64,000 nt of DNA, from contig NW_022145541.1 of NCBI RefSeq assembly GCF_000002235.5, positions 1 through 64,000 of the forward strand, written 5' to 3'. Below the pieces are notes generated by a model. That model had not been told where the DNA came from and made no database searches. It was given only the letters and a program-made list of their open reading frames with translations. This DNA is from Strongylocentrotus purpuratus (taxonomy: Eukaryota; Echinodermata; Echinoidea; Camarodonta; Strongylocentrotidae). Shown piece by piece: positions 11,853 to 23,611 of the stretch. Position 1 is the stretch's first letter. The number at the start of each line of letters is the position of its first letter. The translations under genes were made by a program, and so were the position numbers.

Positions 11853-13674
11853 AGGGGCGTCGCCAAAGGGGGGTGTGGGGTGCGACACCCCCCCCCCCCC
11901 CCCCCCCACCTGTCAGGATTTTGTCGGTAAAATTGCGCTGCCGTCGGGAAAAATTAGAAAGGGGGAGGGAAAAAAGAGAGGGAAAGGGAAAGAAAGGAAA
12001 AAAAAAGGAAAAGAAAGAAAGAAAGGAAAAGAAAGGAAAGAAGGAAAAGAAAGGAAAGAAAAGAGAAGAAAGAGAGAGAGAAGAGGAAAAAAAGAAAAGG
12101 AAAAAAAGAAGAAAAAAGAGTAAAAGGGAAACAAAAGAAACGGATGAAAGAGAGGAGAGAGAGGGGAGGTAAGAGCCTGAGAGAAGAGGAGTGGGAGTAA
12201 AAGAGAGAAGGGGGTTGTTGGGTGGAGTCGTCTCGTCGAGGGAGCAAGAAAGACACAGTCAAATATGTTGCTGTGTCGGGTCAGCTGTGTCGGTTTTCTT
12301 GCTCGATCCTCGTGTACTAATATCAATGCAGAAGTTTGAAGTCGGTGAGATGTATATTGTCGGTCGGTCGGCTGACAAGTTTTTTTTTCCCTACGAACTG
12401 TGACTTTTTATCCGCTGTGACGACTTCGAGAGTGACTACAACTACAATACTTGTATTTTTTTCTCAAAGTTTCACTTTCCTATAATATCAGCTAAAGAAA
12501 TCAGAGGTTTAACATTTTCGGGGAAACTAAATTCAAACAAAGTTTAAAAGTTAACAACGGTACGACGAATCGTTTTCCTTTCTCTATATTGTAATGAGAC
12601 GCCAAAGATTCCGCGCTTCGCGCGGAAGGGGAAGATTTAATTTAGACGAGTCGAGAACGGTACAACGAATCGTCTTCTTTCTCTAATAATTTAAGGAAAC
12701 GTCAAAGCTTCCGCGCTTCGCGCGGGAGGGGAAAACTTCATGTAGACGAGTGGAGACAGTACTATCGTCTTATTTCTCTAATAATTAAAGGAAACGTCAA
12801 AAATTCCGCGCTTCGCGCGGGTGGAGGAAACTGCATTCAGAGAAGGATAAAGAGTCGAGCCCGGTTCAACGAATCGTCTACTTTCTCTTATAATTTAATG
12901 AAACGCCAAAACTTCCGCGCTTCGCGCGGGAGGGGGAGAACTAAATTCGGATAAGGATTAAGAGTCGAAAACTGTACACCGAATCGTCTGCTTTTTTCTC
13001 ATAATTTAATGAAACGTCAAAGTATTAAGAGTCGAGCACGGTTCAACGAATCGTCTACTTTCTCTAATAATTTAATGAAACGCCAAAACTTCCGCACTTC
13101 ACGCGGGAGGGGGAGAACTGAATTCAGATAAGGATTAAGAGTCGAGAACAGTACACCGAATCGTCTGCTTTTCTCATAATTAAATGAAACGTCAAAGCTT
13201 TCGAGCTTCGCGCGGGAGGGGGGGGGACTTCATTAAGACAAGGATTAACAGTCGAGAACGGTACAGTAAATCGTCTTCCTTTCTCTATATTGTGTTGAAA
13301 TGCCAAAACTTCCGCGCTTCGCGCGGGAGGCCTATCACCCACCCACCCCCTAATGAGCGCGTTTCGCGCGCTCTTTAAGTGATTCGCTTGCTCTCTTCCG
13401 CCCCTCCCTAAAATAAGATCCTAGCTCCGCGCCTGCATTAAAATATAGCTATGCTGACTAAGTTGACGAAATAATTCATGTATTTATGTCGTCGAGGAAA
13501 ATAACCATTAATTTTGCGCGTACGCAAGTACTATATATAGATAGTCCATAGGAAAAATAATTTAATTTTGTCGGTAATTGGTGGCTAGTTTTGTCGGTAA
13601 TCGTTGGCCTATACACCCCCCCCCCCCCCCCCCCCCCCCACTGAAAAAGGTCTGGCGACGCCCCTGCCTGCATG
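11853..13674. mobile_element. Composite repeat bounded by CAGGGGCGTCGCCA inverted ends
   Basis: The left end CAGGGGCGTCGCCA (11853) is matched by TGGCGACGCCCCTG ending about 13674; poly-C tracts lie just inside both ends. This resembles an hAT-type terminus, but the flanking octamers do not match, so no target duplication is left or the two ends belong to different copies. It contains purine-rich low-complexity DNA (11950-12180), the hairpin-unit tandem array (12560-13335), and near 13437 an internal CCGCGCCTG end of another repeat. Confidence 0.45.
12560..13335 (+). repeat. Tandem array of ~90-120-bp units with a GC hairpin
   Basis: About seven imperfect units, each with an AAACGTCAAA/AAACGCCAAA motif, then TTCCGCGCTTCGCGCGGGAG (6-bp stem CCGCGC/GCGCGG around TTC), and CGAATCGTCT-type sequence. 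The same array in inverted orientation is at 48660-49390, and the flank (GGCCTATCACCCAC... near 13330) is also shared, so both belong to one dispersed element. Confidence 0.75.
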
Positions 13675-13699
13675 GACCTGATTATCTGCCAATAATATT

Positions 13700-14115
13700 A
13701 TATTATATGATACGATAAGAAAAAATCTTCCCTTCGGCTTTTCTGATGTTTACTAAATTTTTAGATTTTTTATTTTCGTGGATTTAGCTCCTTTTGGAAT
13801 GAAACATGTTATTGTACCTAAAAAATAAAAAAATAAATCATATTTTCTCAATAAAGTCACTGAAATTTTATTCAAATTTAGCAGCAAACCTTTCCTTTTA
13901 AATAATAATAGTGAAATCACACATAAAAGTAACCTTTCGAAAAGAAAGTAAATAACATTATTACAGTTTCATTCCAAAAGGAGCTAAATCCTTTCAATTC
14001 CAAAAGAAGCTAGAGTCCATGTTTTATTCAAAAAGGAATTACTAAATCCACAAAATCTAAAAATTTGATAGAAATCAGAAATAACTGGTGGATTTTTTGT
14101 CTTATCATATAGGTC
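13700..14115. repeat. Long inverted-repeat (foldback) MITE
   Basis: GATAAGAAAAAATC near 13710 is mirrored by GATTTTTTGTCTTATC near 14090. GCTCCTTTTGGAATGAAAC near 13788 is mirrored near 13968. The sequence is AT-rich with no coding frame. Confidence 0.5.
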
Positions 14116-14119
14116 CAGG

Positions 14120-14970
14120 GCGACACCTTTAACATACTGTATATAACAACATGAAGGTACATGGCTAAAGGGAAAGTGGAGAAATAAAAAGAAATAAATT
14201 TTAAAAAATATTAAAAAATGGTTGTATTAGTATACTATAATGAATGACAGTAGTGAATTAATTTAACATCTTACTTGATTCATACTTGTCCATAATGCAG
14301 TGTTTTTCAGTATTCTTATTTTGGTATTGCATGCAATTGTAAAGTTTTAAAAAAAGTGATTGTAACTTCTTGTAAATAAGTTGTGTTCTACAGTGCCTGT
14401 GTATTGCATGACCTACGTCAGTACGTGATTACTTGTAAATGTGTAAAGACATAATATTTCAATATAATTATAGTAATGCTAAAATGAAGATACATAACAT
14501 GTTTTTATGGTGTACATTGAAAGCTTTATTCGGCCATAACTAACAGTTAAAGTTACACAACATTATTCAGATGAATACAAATTATACTTGCTGTACTGAA
14601 GGCAATATTTAAACGTGATGTTGATTCCTACCATTGCATACAAACAGATCATGTGTATTAAAAAAGGCACATTTTTATTTAGCATCTATCGCTATGACAA
14701 CTTTAACCGTCGTCATTAAGAAGGAGCAATATACTTTATTTTTATACCACCATGTCTTGTTACTTATTAGTTACTGCTTATTTATATACATCTTATCTTG
14801 TGTCTTTCATAAAAACTTGACATTCTCTATAGGCAATGTGTAGATAAGTTTACCAAAGAAAAGTATCTATAACAGTAATGTCTCTACGCGCTTGACAAAT
14901 ATACTATTACCCCGGTCATTTGATTCAGTGCTTGCCCGCACACAATGTTTTGACTAGTACGTGATCATAC
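14120..14970. other. No gene recognised
   Basis: AT-rich sequence; only short open frames without splice-site or family support. Confidence 0.5.
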
Positions 14971-14979
14971 AAATTTTGC

Positions 14980-15276
14980 CGAGAAACTGCCTACTAATTG
15001 ATATATTTGGTAAATTATTATATCTATTTGCACTTGATAGATATAACGCATGTGTCGCGCACTTGTGCGTAGTCCCATATACATCTTTCTGTGTACAGTG
15101 CTCGTAACTTTACCAAGACTGGGCCAATTTTTGTATCATTTCGATGATTCTAGAACCTTGCAGTACACACCAAGACTTATATGCTAGATGATCAACCTTT
15201 TCTGATCGATTCCACAATAATCCTTTCACAATGCAGTCGCATGACCATAACTGGTTTTATCTTTTAAGTTTCACAT
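14980..15276. mobile_element. Degenerate K3-like MITE fragment
   Basis: Contains CTACTAATTGATATATTTGG, CCCATATACATCTTTCTGTG and TTGCAGTACACACCAA, the body of the K3/K4 families in reversed orientation, and ends ATAACTGGTTTTATCTTTTAA. No clean left TTAA was found. The closest relative is 50074-50440. Confidence 0.5.
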
Positions 15277-15289
15277 CTTACTTTATATA

Positions 15290-15631
15290 TAAAGTTGAGT
15301 TCTTGTCATGCGATTGCATTGTAAAAGAAACGTTGTGGAATCGATCAGAAAAGGTTGATCATCTATCAAGATGATAAGAAATTTTGCCTAGTCTTGGTAC
15401 AGTTACAAGCACTGTACACAGAAAGTTGTTTATGGGACTACACGAACATGTAGCAAAAAAATCCGTCCCGAAGTTATGATGTTACAGCCATATTTAGAAT
15501 ATTAAAGCATTTGAAGAGCCTTGCTTTTCAGGGAACATATTTTATCTGATGTTCTTCCACATTGCATAATACAATGATAACGCTCACAAATCATTTTTTC
15601 ACCTCTTTCAAGAACTCAATCTTCTCTTTAA
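15290..15631. mobile_element. Kolobok/T2-like MITE, family K4, copy 1
   Basis: The left end reads AAAGTTGAGTTCTTGTCATG and the right end GAACTCAATCTTCTCTTTAA. The right TTAA is 15628-15631; the left one is mutated. It matches the clean copy nested in a LINE at 57289-57681. Confidence 0.6.
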
Positions 15632-15898
15632 GCTATCGAACATGTTGAACAATTAAACTGAGTTAGACAATACCACCTGTGCACTAAGAAACACATATAA
15701 TTAAGCGCCTTATAAATGTCATTATTATCGTTATTATTATTTCTATGTCTGTTTTTCTTCTCCTAGGTTTTAACAAAGTGAAAGTAAATCTGCCCCTGTA
15801 TTGATTGACAACATTTTTCTATACACATTCATTTAAACATGTTGATCGGCATCGACATCTCTGTATGAAGCAGGAGTAAATTGTGGAACACGATGACA

Positions 15899-16086
15899 TC
15901 ACTGGACTACCATCGCATAAAGAAGACCAGTTAACTCCCCAATGTATTTAGGGACCGTTTCACGTAGGATATATTTCCAGATTTCGTTCTGAGCACGCAT
16001 GAGAATGTCCGTGTCGAGTTGACTATTCTTGAAGGCGGGGCAGGTGTAGACGAATGCCTCTCGCATAACAATCAAAATGATACAAC
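15899..16086 (-). CDS. Paralogue 1 exon 5 and stop
   Basis: 188 bp from acceptor TTTTCCACCAG to a TGA at 15899-15901. It encodes (G)CIILIVMREAFVYTC and ends GLLYAMVVQ. The same length is found in paralogue 2. No clear AATAAA was pinned down directly downstream. Confidence 0.8.
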
Positions 16087-19000
16087 CTGGTGGAAAAGAG
16101 TCAGAATAATAATAAAATGAGGGGTGTGGGAGAAAAGAATGATAAAGGAATAGAGATAGAGACGAAGAAAGATAAAAAGAAAGAAAAAGATAATTTTCAA
16201 GTTTTTGTTTTAATGGAAAACCCTTTCAATACCCAACGTTGCTCTTCACAGGGACCTTGTCTGTGCAATTAAACAGACATATTAAAACATTACAACATTA
16301 CATAAAAATTCAGCAAAAAAATATAAACATTTAGAAAGAATGCAAAATATACATGGTTAAGCTAAAAACAGAAATTAAGCTTAACTCCTGAAAATGTTTA
16401 CCACCCCCCCCCCCCCCCCCCCAAAAAAAAAAAGGACATTGAAATTTAACGTGATAGAATAGATACGAATTGCTTCTCGGAGTGCTCCTGTAGAAGTTTT
16501 TCAGACCTGGAAAAGTTGTTGAGTACAAGGTTTTGTGTTGATTTGTGTTCTAGATGGGTATCGAAGTAAATTCAGCTTGGCTGTCAGCTCGGCAACCTTG
16601 GGCAACTTTTTTAATAGCCATATTAGCATAATCATCTAATGAGCATATGTGCAATATGTAATAATGTTGCTAATCTCAATCCAGGAAGCCTAAAAAACAT
16701 GGACAATACGACTTGCTTATAGTCCTGTACAATTTTTTTCAGACCTGGAAAAGTTGTTAAGAACAAGGTTTTTTGTTGATTTGTGTTCTAGATGGGTTTT
16801 GAAGATAATGAGTTTTAGAGTGTTAGACCCCATTTCCGTTGGCGAGGCAATGGGGCCGACACGGGTTAAACTAAACATACCTAATCACTCCTTATCCCAA
16901 ATCGATGCTAATTTGTGATTCAATATGTATTCATACTTGAACAAGTAATTGGCAACGAGTTATTGCATTCATCTATCATATATTAATTGATTTCGATAGT
17001 CAGGATACGAATCGGATACATCAGTTGTTGATATAGGTAGGAAAAACATTATGGCTTGCATTCTGACTATTTCATTTACGAGCTAATGCAAAATGAAATA
17101 ATTCGAGACTAGACAATTTACAAAGATGTACTCATAAAATTAGAATACATTATGAAAATGGCCCATTCAAAAAGGGCGTGTTACTATGTATGATGTGGCC
17201 CGGAAGTGATTTTTTTTTTTTAATTTACACAATAGCCTGTAATTTTACGGCTTTAATTTCAAAGAACCCGCTCGCGACGAGTCTAGCTAGCAATGAAAGC
17301 TTGGAAAGAGGTCAAAAACAATTAGACTTTGATTATTTATTGCTTTGCCTCACTGTTTTATAAAGGTAAAACTATAGCAATGAAAGCTTGGAAAGAGGTC
17401 AAAAACAATTAGACTTTGATTATTTATTGCTTTGCCTCACTATTTTATAAAGGTAAAATAAAAACTGAATAAATACTGAAATTCGAATCCACAACTCCAA
17501 AGTTGTATTACGTTGTCCTTACCGATTGAGATAACGATGAGCTGATTAAAGGTGGATTTGAATGATTATTATAACCCTACCACTAACCCTAACGGTTACC
17601 ATGTGCGCATGCGCAGGTTTAGCTAGCTAGCTAGACTCTTCGCGAGCGCGTTTATTTAAATTAAAGCCGTAAAAACCACAGGCTGCCTTGTAAATTTAAA
17701 AAATGCGGCCCCGAAAGACCTATACATAATTTAGTTGGTAAATGTCGTGTTTTTACCTTTCTTTGCTACCCGAAGTAGTTCTGGAAACACTGCTTGTGTT
17801 ACACATCCCTGGTTGAATGACCCTACACACACGATAGCGTCATAGGTACCTGTAATACAACCACGAAGGAGGACATTATGAGCAAGAATGTGTTACCTAG
17901 TGTCATCGATATTTCATGATTGGTTATTAAGGGTATTCGGATTTCAGCTGCGATGCAAATTGTATTGTTCTGTTCTGAATGAATTGCTAATAAAGGCCTA
18001 AACATATTTCATGGCCTTCATTCGTCAAAATTTAAAAAATCTAATTTACAAATTCAAAACCATTATTATCTAACAAAGTTGCTTCATGTATAGATATTAT
18101 TAGACTTGTTCCAGAAAAATGTAACATCCTTTTCAAACTTCTTCTTGAGTTGAGTTTTACCTTTTAAATTATTACAAATCAATAAAGAACCGAGTCCACC
18201 AATACATGAGGATGCTCCGATTGTTTCGAAGACACCGAGGATGCATGAAATTGAGGATAAATATAATGCCCGAACATTATCTGCAATATTTGTTTCATAA
18301 AGTAACAGGGATCATTTGCCAATGAATTACCCTCATCTCAAAGTTCACAAATTTATATACAGTCGACCGAAAAAGTTGGATGTGGATGATTACATAACTA
18401 GCCAATAGAAAATGTTATACACCTCTCTTTAGAAATCTTGCCATCTGATTGGTCGAAATTGGAGTCGTGATTTTAGCCATTCCCGTAAAGAAACGAACAA
18501 TGCCAGTAACGGTTAATAATAATTGAGTGAGATTCCCAAAGATTCCGGGTACCGGGAAAATAGTTAAGTTTTGATTAGATCCCCATTGGTTTACGTGTTA
18601 AAATTTTCTTTTGCCAGCGCAGATACCATACAGAGCTTTTTGTCTGCGATTCCCAAATGATTGTAACATTCAGTCATCTTTCCAGCGAAGATTAACAGAC
18701 AGTGTGTCAGATTTTATGTGATTTTTTAACCAATCTTTACTCGAGAAAATGATTGTGTCAATTCGGTATATAAAAGATATATCGACTCGGGTCATGGCAG
18801 GATGCAACGTCCCCTTGAGCCTTTAAAACAGCCAGTCCTCTCATAGCAGTCGATATCCCCTGTCATTAGCATTTGCTAATAGCAGGTGAGGTGTTACGAA
18901 TGAAATCAATTTTAAGTCATCCGTCCACTCTCAGTGCATATATTGATTATGATCTACGTCATTGCTTCCACCAAATTTGTCTCACCATCCTGACAAGAAA

Positions 19001-22000
19001 GCCCCTGCCCTATGACGTCACAGGCCTCTAGTCGGGAATAGACTCCTGTCTGTTTCGCATGAGTGAGCATGTCCTGAACCAGATCAACGCCATCTATATT
19101 CACATAGCCTTGTGAATGAAGCTAATATAATAGGGGAATCGTAATAGAATGAAAATCAGTAACACCGTAAGAAGCTTTTTGGACATATTTATAAATGATA
19201 AGTGAAGATCTAGGTGTGTAGTGCATTTTTGGTTAATCCTTGTTTCATGACACACCTCAAGTGTTCGAAGTGTCCTTATCAAACCCAATAGAGTCCAGAA
19301 TTTGCCTGGTCCTTTATATTTCCCTACACACTGGATTCAAGCCGTCCTAATTAATGATCACGCCATCATCGGCTGGTAGCAAGTAAGTAGGGAGAGGTAG
19401 CGTTGGTGTGGTGGAGATCAAAATTAAATAGGCCAGATTCTGGACTAAACACAATACTGCTCATGAAGTTAAACCGTTCTGAAGCCATTGGGAAAGGCTA
19501 GTTCGCTGGTACAAATTATTGGTGGATGCTGCCAGGTGTTAAAATTACCAAAACGAGAAGAATTTGACTCAGTGTTGCTTAAGTGCCTAGATCTTTGTAA
19601 TTATAGTTTTGCAATATTTATGTACTTATGTTTTAATCATTTCATACCAATTAGTCTTTCCAGCAAATTTTGTCTTAATTCTGCATTACATTCATATAAT
19701 ACTCGAAGTCTATCTAATTTTCATTTAAATAAAATAAGACTAATTATAACTAAGAAATCAATTTTTTTAAGGAGTCACAATTGTGGAATAATATACCTTA
19801 AGATAAAAAAATCTAGTCCATCGATTAACGTTTTTAAAACGAGATATAAATCATTTTTAATCCAGCAAAATAAATAAAGATTGATTATGTACAAGGTCTG
19901 ATTTTGGGTTTGGGTTTGTTTTTGTCCCCCCCCCCCCCCCCCCTCAAGTAGGTTTTTTTTTTTTTTTTTTTTTTTTATAATCACCCTCTCAAACAACAAT
20001 ACAATACTGTATTATACTTTATTACTGTTTTGGTGGCAGCTGTCTCCACGTTCATATATATTTTTGTTGTTGTATTGTATTGTAAATGTTTCTCTTTAAC
20101 TTGTACGCTATGTGTGACTTGTACGCTATTTGTTATGATGTTTTTATGATGAATGAAATAAAGTTCAATTCAATTCAATTCAATAAGTCACATGCACCGC
20201 ACAGAGAGTTGTGCAAGATTACGCACACATGTGGCTTGCCTGTTTAGTCCAAGCATTTCAGATATTTGTTGTCATATTTCGAATATGAGAGAGCAATCCA
20301 TTGCAGCAACGTTTATTCCAAAAATAGCCTATTCTTCCAAACATGACATTAAAAAAGCAACGAGGGAGGTCACATATTACTTTACACCTTTTAGACAGAA
20401 CTCACCCTTCGCTTTAAAGGGATTGGGTATCTTTGCCTCACTGCCCTCACATTCTAAACAACATCCTAGATTTAGCTCATGCTGCAATCATAATTACAAA
20501 CCTTTAGGTCAGTCAGGAATCCCATGAAATTTACAAGCCGATCGCCTTTCTGATTATCAAGATATTTATGATTGGAATTAGAAATGTCAAAAACTGTTTG
20601 CCAAAGAGTTTTGGACAGTTTTGTTTATAACACTACAGTCTATTGGGGAAAATGAGTATGGTAAAACCGGTCACTCAAAGATTTTTACTTTTTTGAAGCA
20701 CTTCAAGATCATTCTGAAGCGCAATTTTTTTTGAGGGCTTCAATATTACACCCTATCACAGACACAGACACAGACCTTTAAGCTGTATTATGTACCTCTT
20801 TGCCAACCAATCCAGTTCCACAGGCCACGTCTAAGATCTTCTTGCTTTTATCTGGCATCAACTTGGAGAGTTTCTGTGCAGCTAGATGAGGGCCTTTGTA
20901 TAACATTTGTTCATTATCCTGGAACAAGAAGATGGTTTTATAACTATTTCGTATGATTAGTATTATTATTATTATTAATATCATTATCATTATTGTTAAT
21001 ATCATTATTTATTATTGTTAATATAATTATTATTATTATTATCATCATTACTATTAGTAATAGTATTGTTATTATTAACGTTATTGTTATTGTTTATTGT
21101 TATTATCATCATTTTCATCATCATCATCATCATTGTTATTACTTCTACTATTGTTAGTTCAGTGCAAGTGAGAATAGCGTAACCATGGGCAGAACAACAA
21201 GAAACATTTAACAGTGCTGATATAAATTGCTAAGTGAGTATTGGTATAACATAATCAGGTAGCTCTAAAAAGGTTTACACAATCAGGGAGGTGAAAGAAA
21301 AGGAGGCGAAACTCTTGTAATTTATTCAAACGCATTCTTGAGTTCTAAAGCGTAACAATGGGATGTGTAACATTCCACTTGGCTTTGAAGTTCCATGCTC
21401 CGAACCGCGCTTCCACTGCGGGGACTTTCGGAAGCCAGGCACCAGTTTTACATTTATTACAAAATATTAAATTACCGGCAAAATTTCAGTGTAAATAAGA
21501 AACTTTATATGGGGATTTTATTGGGAATAGTGCATCAAACAATTTTTCAAATTTAGAACTCCGTCCTTCCTTTAATTTGTGTGCCAGAGTCAAAAACTCA
21601 ATATTTTAGGATGATGCGCTAATTTGTGCATGCTTTAAAGTCCCGTTATTTGATCCATGATTTACAATCTTCAATAACATTAAGTTTGCTAATGTGTGTT
21701 TTCGCGTGTTTTTTTGTATTTTTCAAGTTTAAAAAAGGATGAAATTACACAAGTTTGTGTTCGCTTGTTCTACTCTTTACACATTCAACAATGGATGAGA
21801 AATCATTGGAAGGGACAGCGAACAGTTGCTGTGATACCATTTTCTGATGTAGGAATTCTAAATCCCGAAATTTCATGCGCTCTTTTATCTCACCACCTGG
21901 TCAACAGTTGCAGATTAGCGCATAACTTTTCGGCGGCTTGGAGCATGGGGTCAAAGGAGAGCGGCTTGATTCCAGTCCTTCTCTATCACGTCCCTGACAC

Positions 22001-23319
22001 AATGAGTGAACAACGATATATTGTGAGAAATGACGAAATACGAGAAATACTAACCCAAGGAAAAGTGAGTAAATTAAGCCTTAAAGGCCGTCTGTACTAA
22101 TTTGGCCAGGAGGGATTACACCACACAGCGTGGTCACTGACAGGTGGCTATCTCATCAACTCAGCTCTCAATTAACATATGAAAAAGATGATCATAGGGG
22201 ACCAATGGTCACCGCTTATGGACTGTTTTCTATATAGAGGGAGCAAGTAGCTACAAGTAGTACAGTGGGCTAGGTGATAATATGGAATATATCACCTAGA
22301 CTTATTTAGCACCCATACCCCTGCGTGAAGAGAGAGGTAAACGAAACCCCAAATACAATCGTAACCACCCATTCCCGCACCCGACTAAACTTACAAACTA
22401 CCTTCAGGGTTCTCTTGTAGACTCCTCTTTTTAGTGGTACAAAGCACTTTGAAATTGGTCAAGAAAATTAAAAGAAAATTTTAAAAGCTGGTACCAGAAA
22501 ATGTCCACGGGGTTCTAATGACAGTGAGCTATTAAGCAATTTACATTTTTGTTTAAACGCTGAATTCCCTTACTTTACGATCAAAGCGGGTAGTTTAGGA
22601 TACTGAGGCCCACGCATGAAGTTCGCTGAATTTAGCATTTTGTTTACACCATTAGCTATTATATTGTAATTTAAATATAACAATCAATCCGAGACCAAAT
22701 TTTGAAAGTGTGACATGTCCCAACCCTAAATGACAGACTACGTAAATATTTTTTCTAAAAAAAAATTCAATAGATGCTTTTATTTCGGTCAATTAATGCC
22801 AATTTAAGCCAATTTATTTATTATTTCTTTAAAAGTAAAATTTTTATCAAGAGTATAAAGCATTCTTTTATTCAATACTACTGGGTGATCTATGGTTCCT
22901 CTTATTTTTCTGCTTCTATTCAAACCAACTAGATATCAGGGCGGACTTCCCCTTTATAGCTAGGTGTTACTAATTTCATATCTAATTTCAACACCTAACC
23001 CTTAAAGGTAGGTAGAAATTCAACAGGCTTGTGAAAGCTATATAATAAAAGATGATTTTTCAATGATTCAAAATAGAAGAGTTAGATATGCAACACCATG
23101 CTATGCCCTCTTACTCTTCAAACCGTTAGCTTAAATTTCTAGCATGCTTTAGGATATCATTGGAAATTAATAATAAATGAAAATGTATACCTCATCATAT
23201 GTCTCTGACCATCCCTTGTAGGCTTGTTCCAGACGCTTTAGATCAAGATCCCCAGAGGATGCAGAGTACATATTCTTCCAATGTAAATCATCTTCACTAG
23301 TTCCTGTTGTCATTGACAT
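15899..23319 (-). CDS. METTL27-like SAM-dependent methyltransferase, paralogue 1
   Basis: Five exons: 23191-23319, 20796-20918, 18986-19121, 17757-17849 and 15899-16086, all with GT-AG junctions, joining to a 222-codon open protein. It is a small class I Rossmann methyltransferase. The order is: N-terminal helix (KRLEQAYKGWSETYDE), motif I glycine loop (ILDVACGTGLVGKE, exon 2), acidic strand-2 region (GYVNIDGVDLVQDML, exon 3), the TYDAIVCVGSFNQG strand and PELLRVAKKG (exon 4), and CIILIVMREAF (exon 5). Vertebrate METTL27/WBSCR27 has the same order and a similar length (about 245 residues); its substrate is not firmly known, so none is claimed. The start is the first ATG of a close pair; the upstream frame is open without an obvious better start. 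A second copy with matching exon lengths lies downstream on the same strand (44595-54812). It looks intact. Confidence 0.85.
16087..17195. other. Intron 4 of paralogue 1, repeats
   Basis: Contains a poly-C/poly-A junction near 16403-16432. A direct repeat of about 66 bp (CAGACCTGGAAAAGTTGTT...) occurs at about 16502 and 16741. A stretch near 16870-16980 aligns with intron 4 of paralogue 2 (about 45030-45150), supporting common origin of the introns. Confidence 0.6.
17196..17716. mobile_element. MITE with ~90-bp inverted ends and internal 86-bp duplication
   Basis: The left arm (about 17196-17290, containing GTAATTTTACGGCTTTAATT and CTCGCGACGAGTCTAGCTAG) is mirrored by the right arm at about 17620-17716. 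Between them an 86-bp segment starting CAATGAAAGCTTGGAAAGAG is duplicated in tandem (17291 and 17377). A tRNA-like word (GGATTCGAATT reversed) lies near 17480. The right end is about 40 bp from the exon 4 donor of paralogue 1. Confidence 0.6.
17757..17849 (-). CDS. Paralogue 1 exon 4
   Basis: 93 bp from acceptor ATTACAG to donor AAAG|GTAAAA, phase 1 at both ends. It encodes (G)TYDAIVCVGSFNQGCV and FPELLRVAKK, matching the strand-4/strand-5 region of METTL27 proteins. Confidence 0.85.
18161..18280 (-). CDS. Candidate in-frame cassette exon within intron 3 of paralogue 1
   Basis: 120 bp flanked by an acceptor-like ATATTGCAG and a donor AAAAG|GTAAAA, with phase 1 on both sides, exactly fitting the phase 1 junction between exons 3 and 4. 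It is open and encodes a hydrophobic segment (LYLSSISCILGVFETIGASS, then IGGLGSLLICNNLK). The corresponding stretch of intron 3 in paralogue 2 (about 46565-46684) is still open with the same donor, but lacks the acceptor AG. I do not recognise the segment; METTL27 proteins normally lack it. It could be an alternative exon, a captured fragment of a membrane protein, or chance. Confidence 0.3.
18986..19121 (-). CDS. Paralogue 1 exon 3
   Basis: 136 bp from acceptor TTATATTAG to donor GATG|GTGAGA, entering in phase 0 and leaving in phase 1. It encodes LHSQGYVNIDGVDLVQDMLT followed by a helix and strand; the aspartates after GYVNI are placed to contact the SAM ribose in this fold. Confidence 0.85.
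19560..20184 (+). pseudogene. 5'-truncated LINE 3' end
   Basis: Open stretch with LINE ORF2 C-terminal features: SALHSYNTRSLSNFHLN, then KKSIFLRSHNCG and SPSINVFKTRYKSFL before a stop near 19877. It is followed by a 3' UTR with poly-C and poly-T tracts and an (ATTCA)n tail ending near 20184. Pattern and tail fit CR1/L2/Jockey-group LINEs. It lies in intron 2 of paralogue 1, antisense to the gene. Confidence 0.6.
20200..20530. repeat. Dispersed repeat, second copy at ~50445-50610
   Basis: AAGCATTTCAGAT, GAGAGCAATCCATTGCAG and CACATATTACTTTACA recur in the same order near 50450-50580 in intron 2 of paralogue 2. This is either intronic homology or a shared repeat. The open frame across it is not supported as a gene. 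Confidence 0.45.
20796..20918 (-). CDS. Paralogue 1 exon 2 (SAM-binding motif I)
   Basis: 41 codons between acceptor TTGTTCCAG and donor GAG|GTACAT, phase 0 at both ends. It holds LAAQKLSKLMPDKSKK and the motif I loop DVACGTGLVG. The acidic residue and three glycines expected for SAM binding are present. Confidence 0.85.
20955..21150. repeat. ATT/ATC-type microsatellite next to exon 2
   Basis: Runs of (TAT)n, (ATT)n and (ATC)n just upstream of the exon 2 acceptor. Paralogue 2 has a similar trinucleotide tract in the same place (51310-51385), so it predates the duplication. Confidence 0.75.
21151..23190. other. Intron 1 of paralogue 1
   Basis: No recognised gene. A 134-codon open frame at 21696-22100 overlaps intronic sequence that partly aligns with intron 1 of paralogue 2 (CGACATACGAGAA-type words near 22030 and 54070) and is treated as chance. 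Confidence 0.5.
23191..23319 (-). CDS. Paralogue 1 exon 1
   Basis: 43 codons beginning MSMTTGTSEDDLHW and ending SETYDE, followed by the donor GAG|GTATAC. Phase 0 exit. It is two codons longer than exon 1 of paralogue 2 because of a short insertion around residues 6-8. Confidence 0.8.
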
Positions 23320-23611
23320 TGTCTTGTAATGTATCAAATTAACATACAGAATAAGTCAAGTGTATGAGTGCATCAACAACTTCCGACTAGCATGGGCTGA
23401 GCATGGACGTGGTCTGAGGCTGATACGCTTATAGCCCGTTCAGCTCGGCATTATTCAGCCTGATAGCCACCTCACAAACGAGATTAAAAATCAAACACGC
23501 CGTACCGTGAGACCGCTCAGCGCGCGCCACAATGCGTGTGCGTTCAAGCGGCCAGAGGCTTCGACTAACGGGATTCTACCGCATGCGCAGATCATTTGCC
23601 AATCTGGCTTT

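Noticed and set aside
11839-12326. Lys/Glu-rich and complementary Phe/Ser/Leu-rich frames up to 137 codons
   Set aside because: Purine-rich low-complexity DNA inside a transposon; no conserved domain.
17563-17603. Telomere-like CCCTAA words
   Set aside because: Only two or three imperfect words; no array.
21696-22100. 134-codon plus-strand frame
   Set aside because: Lies within intron 1 of paralogue 1, overlaps sequence homologous to the other paralogue's intron, and shows no family pattern.
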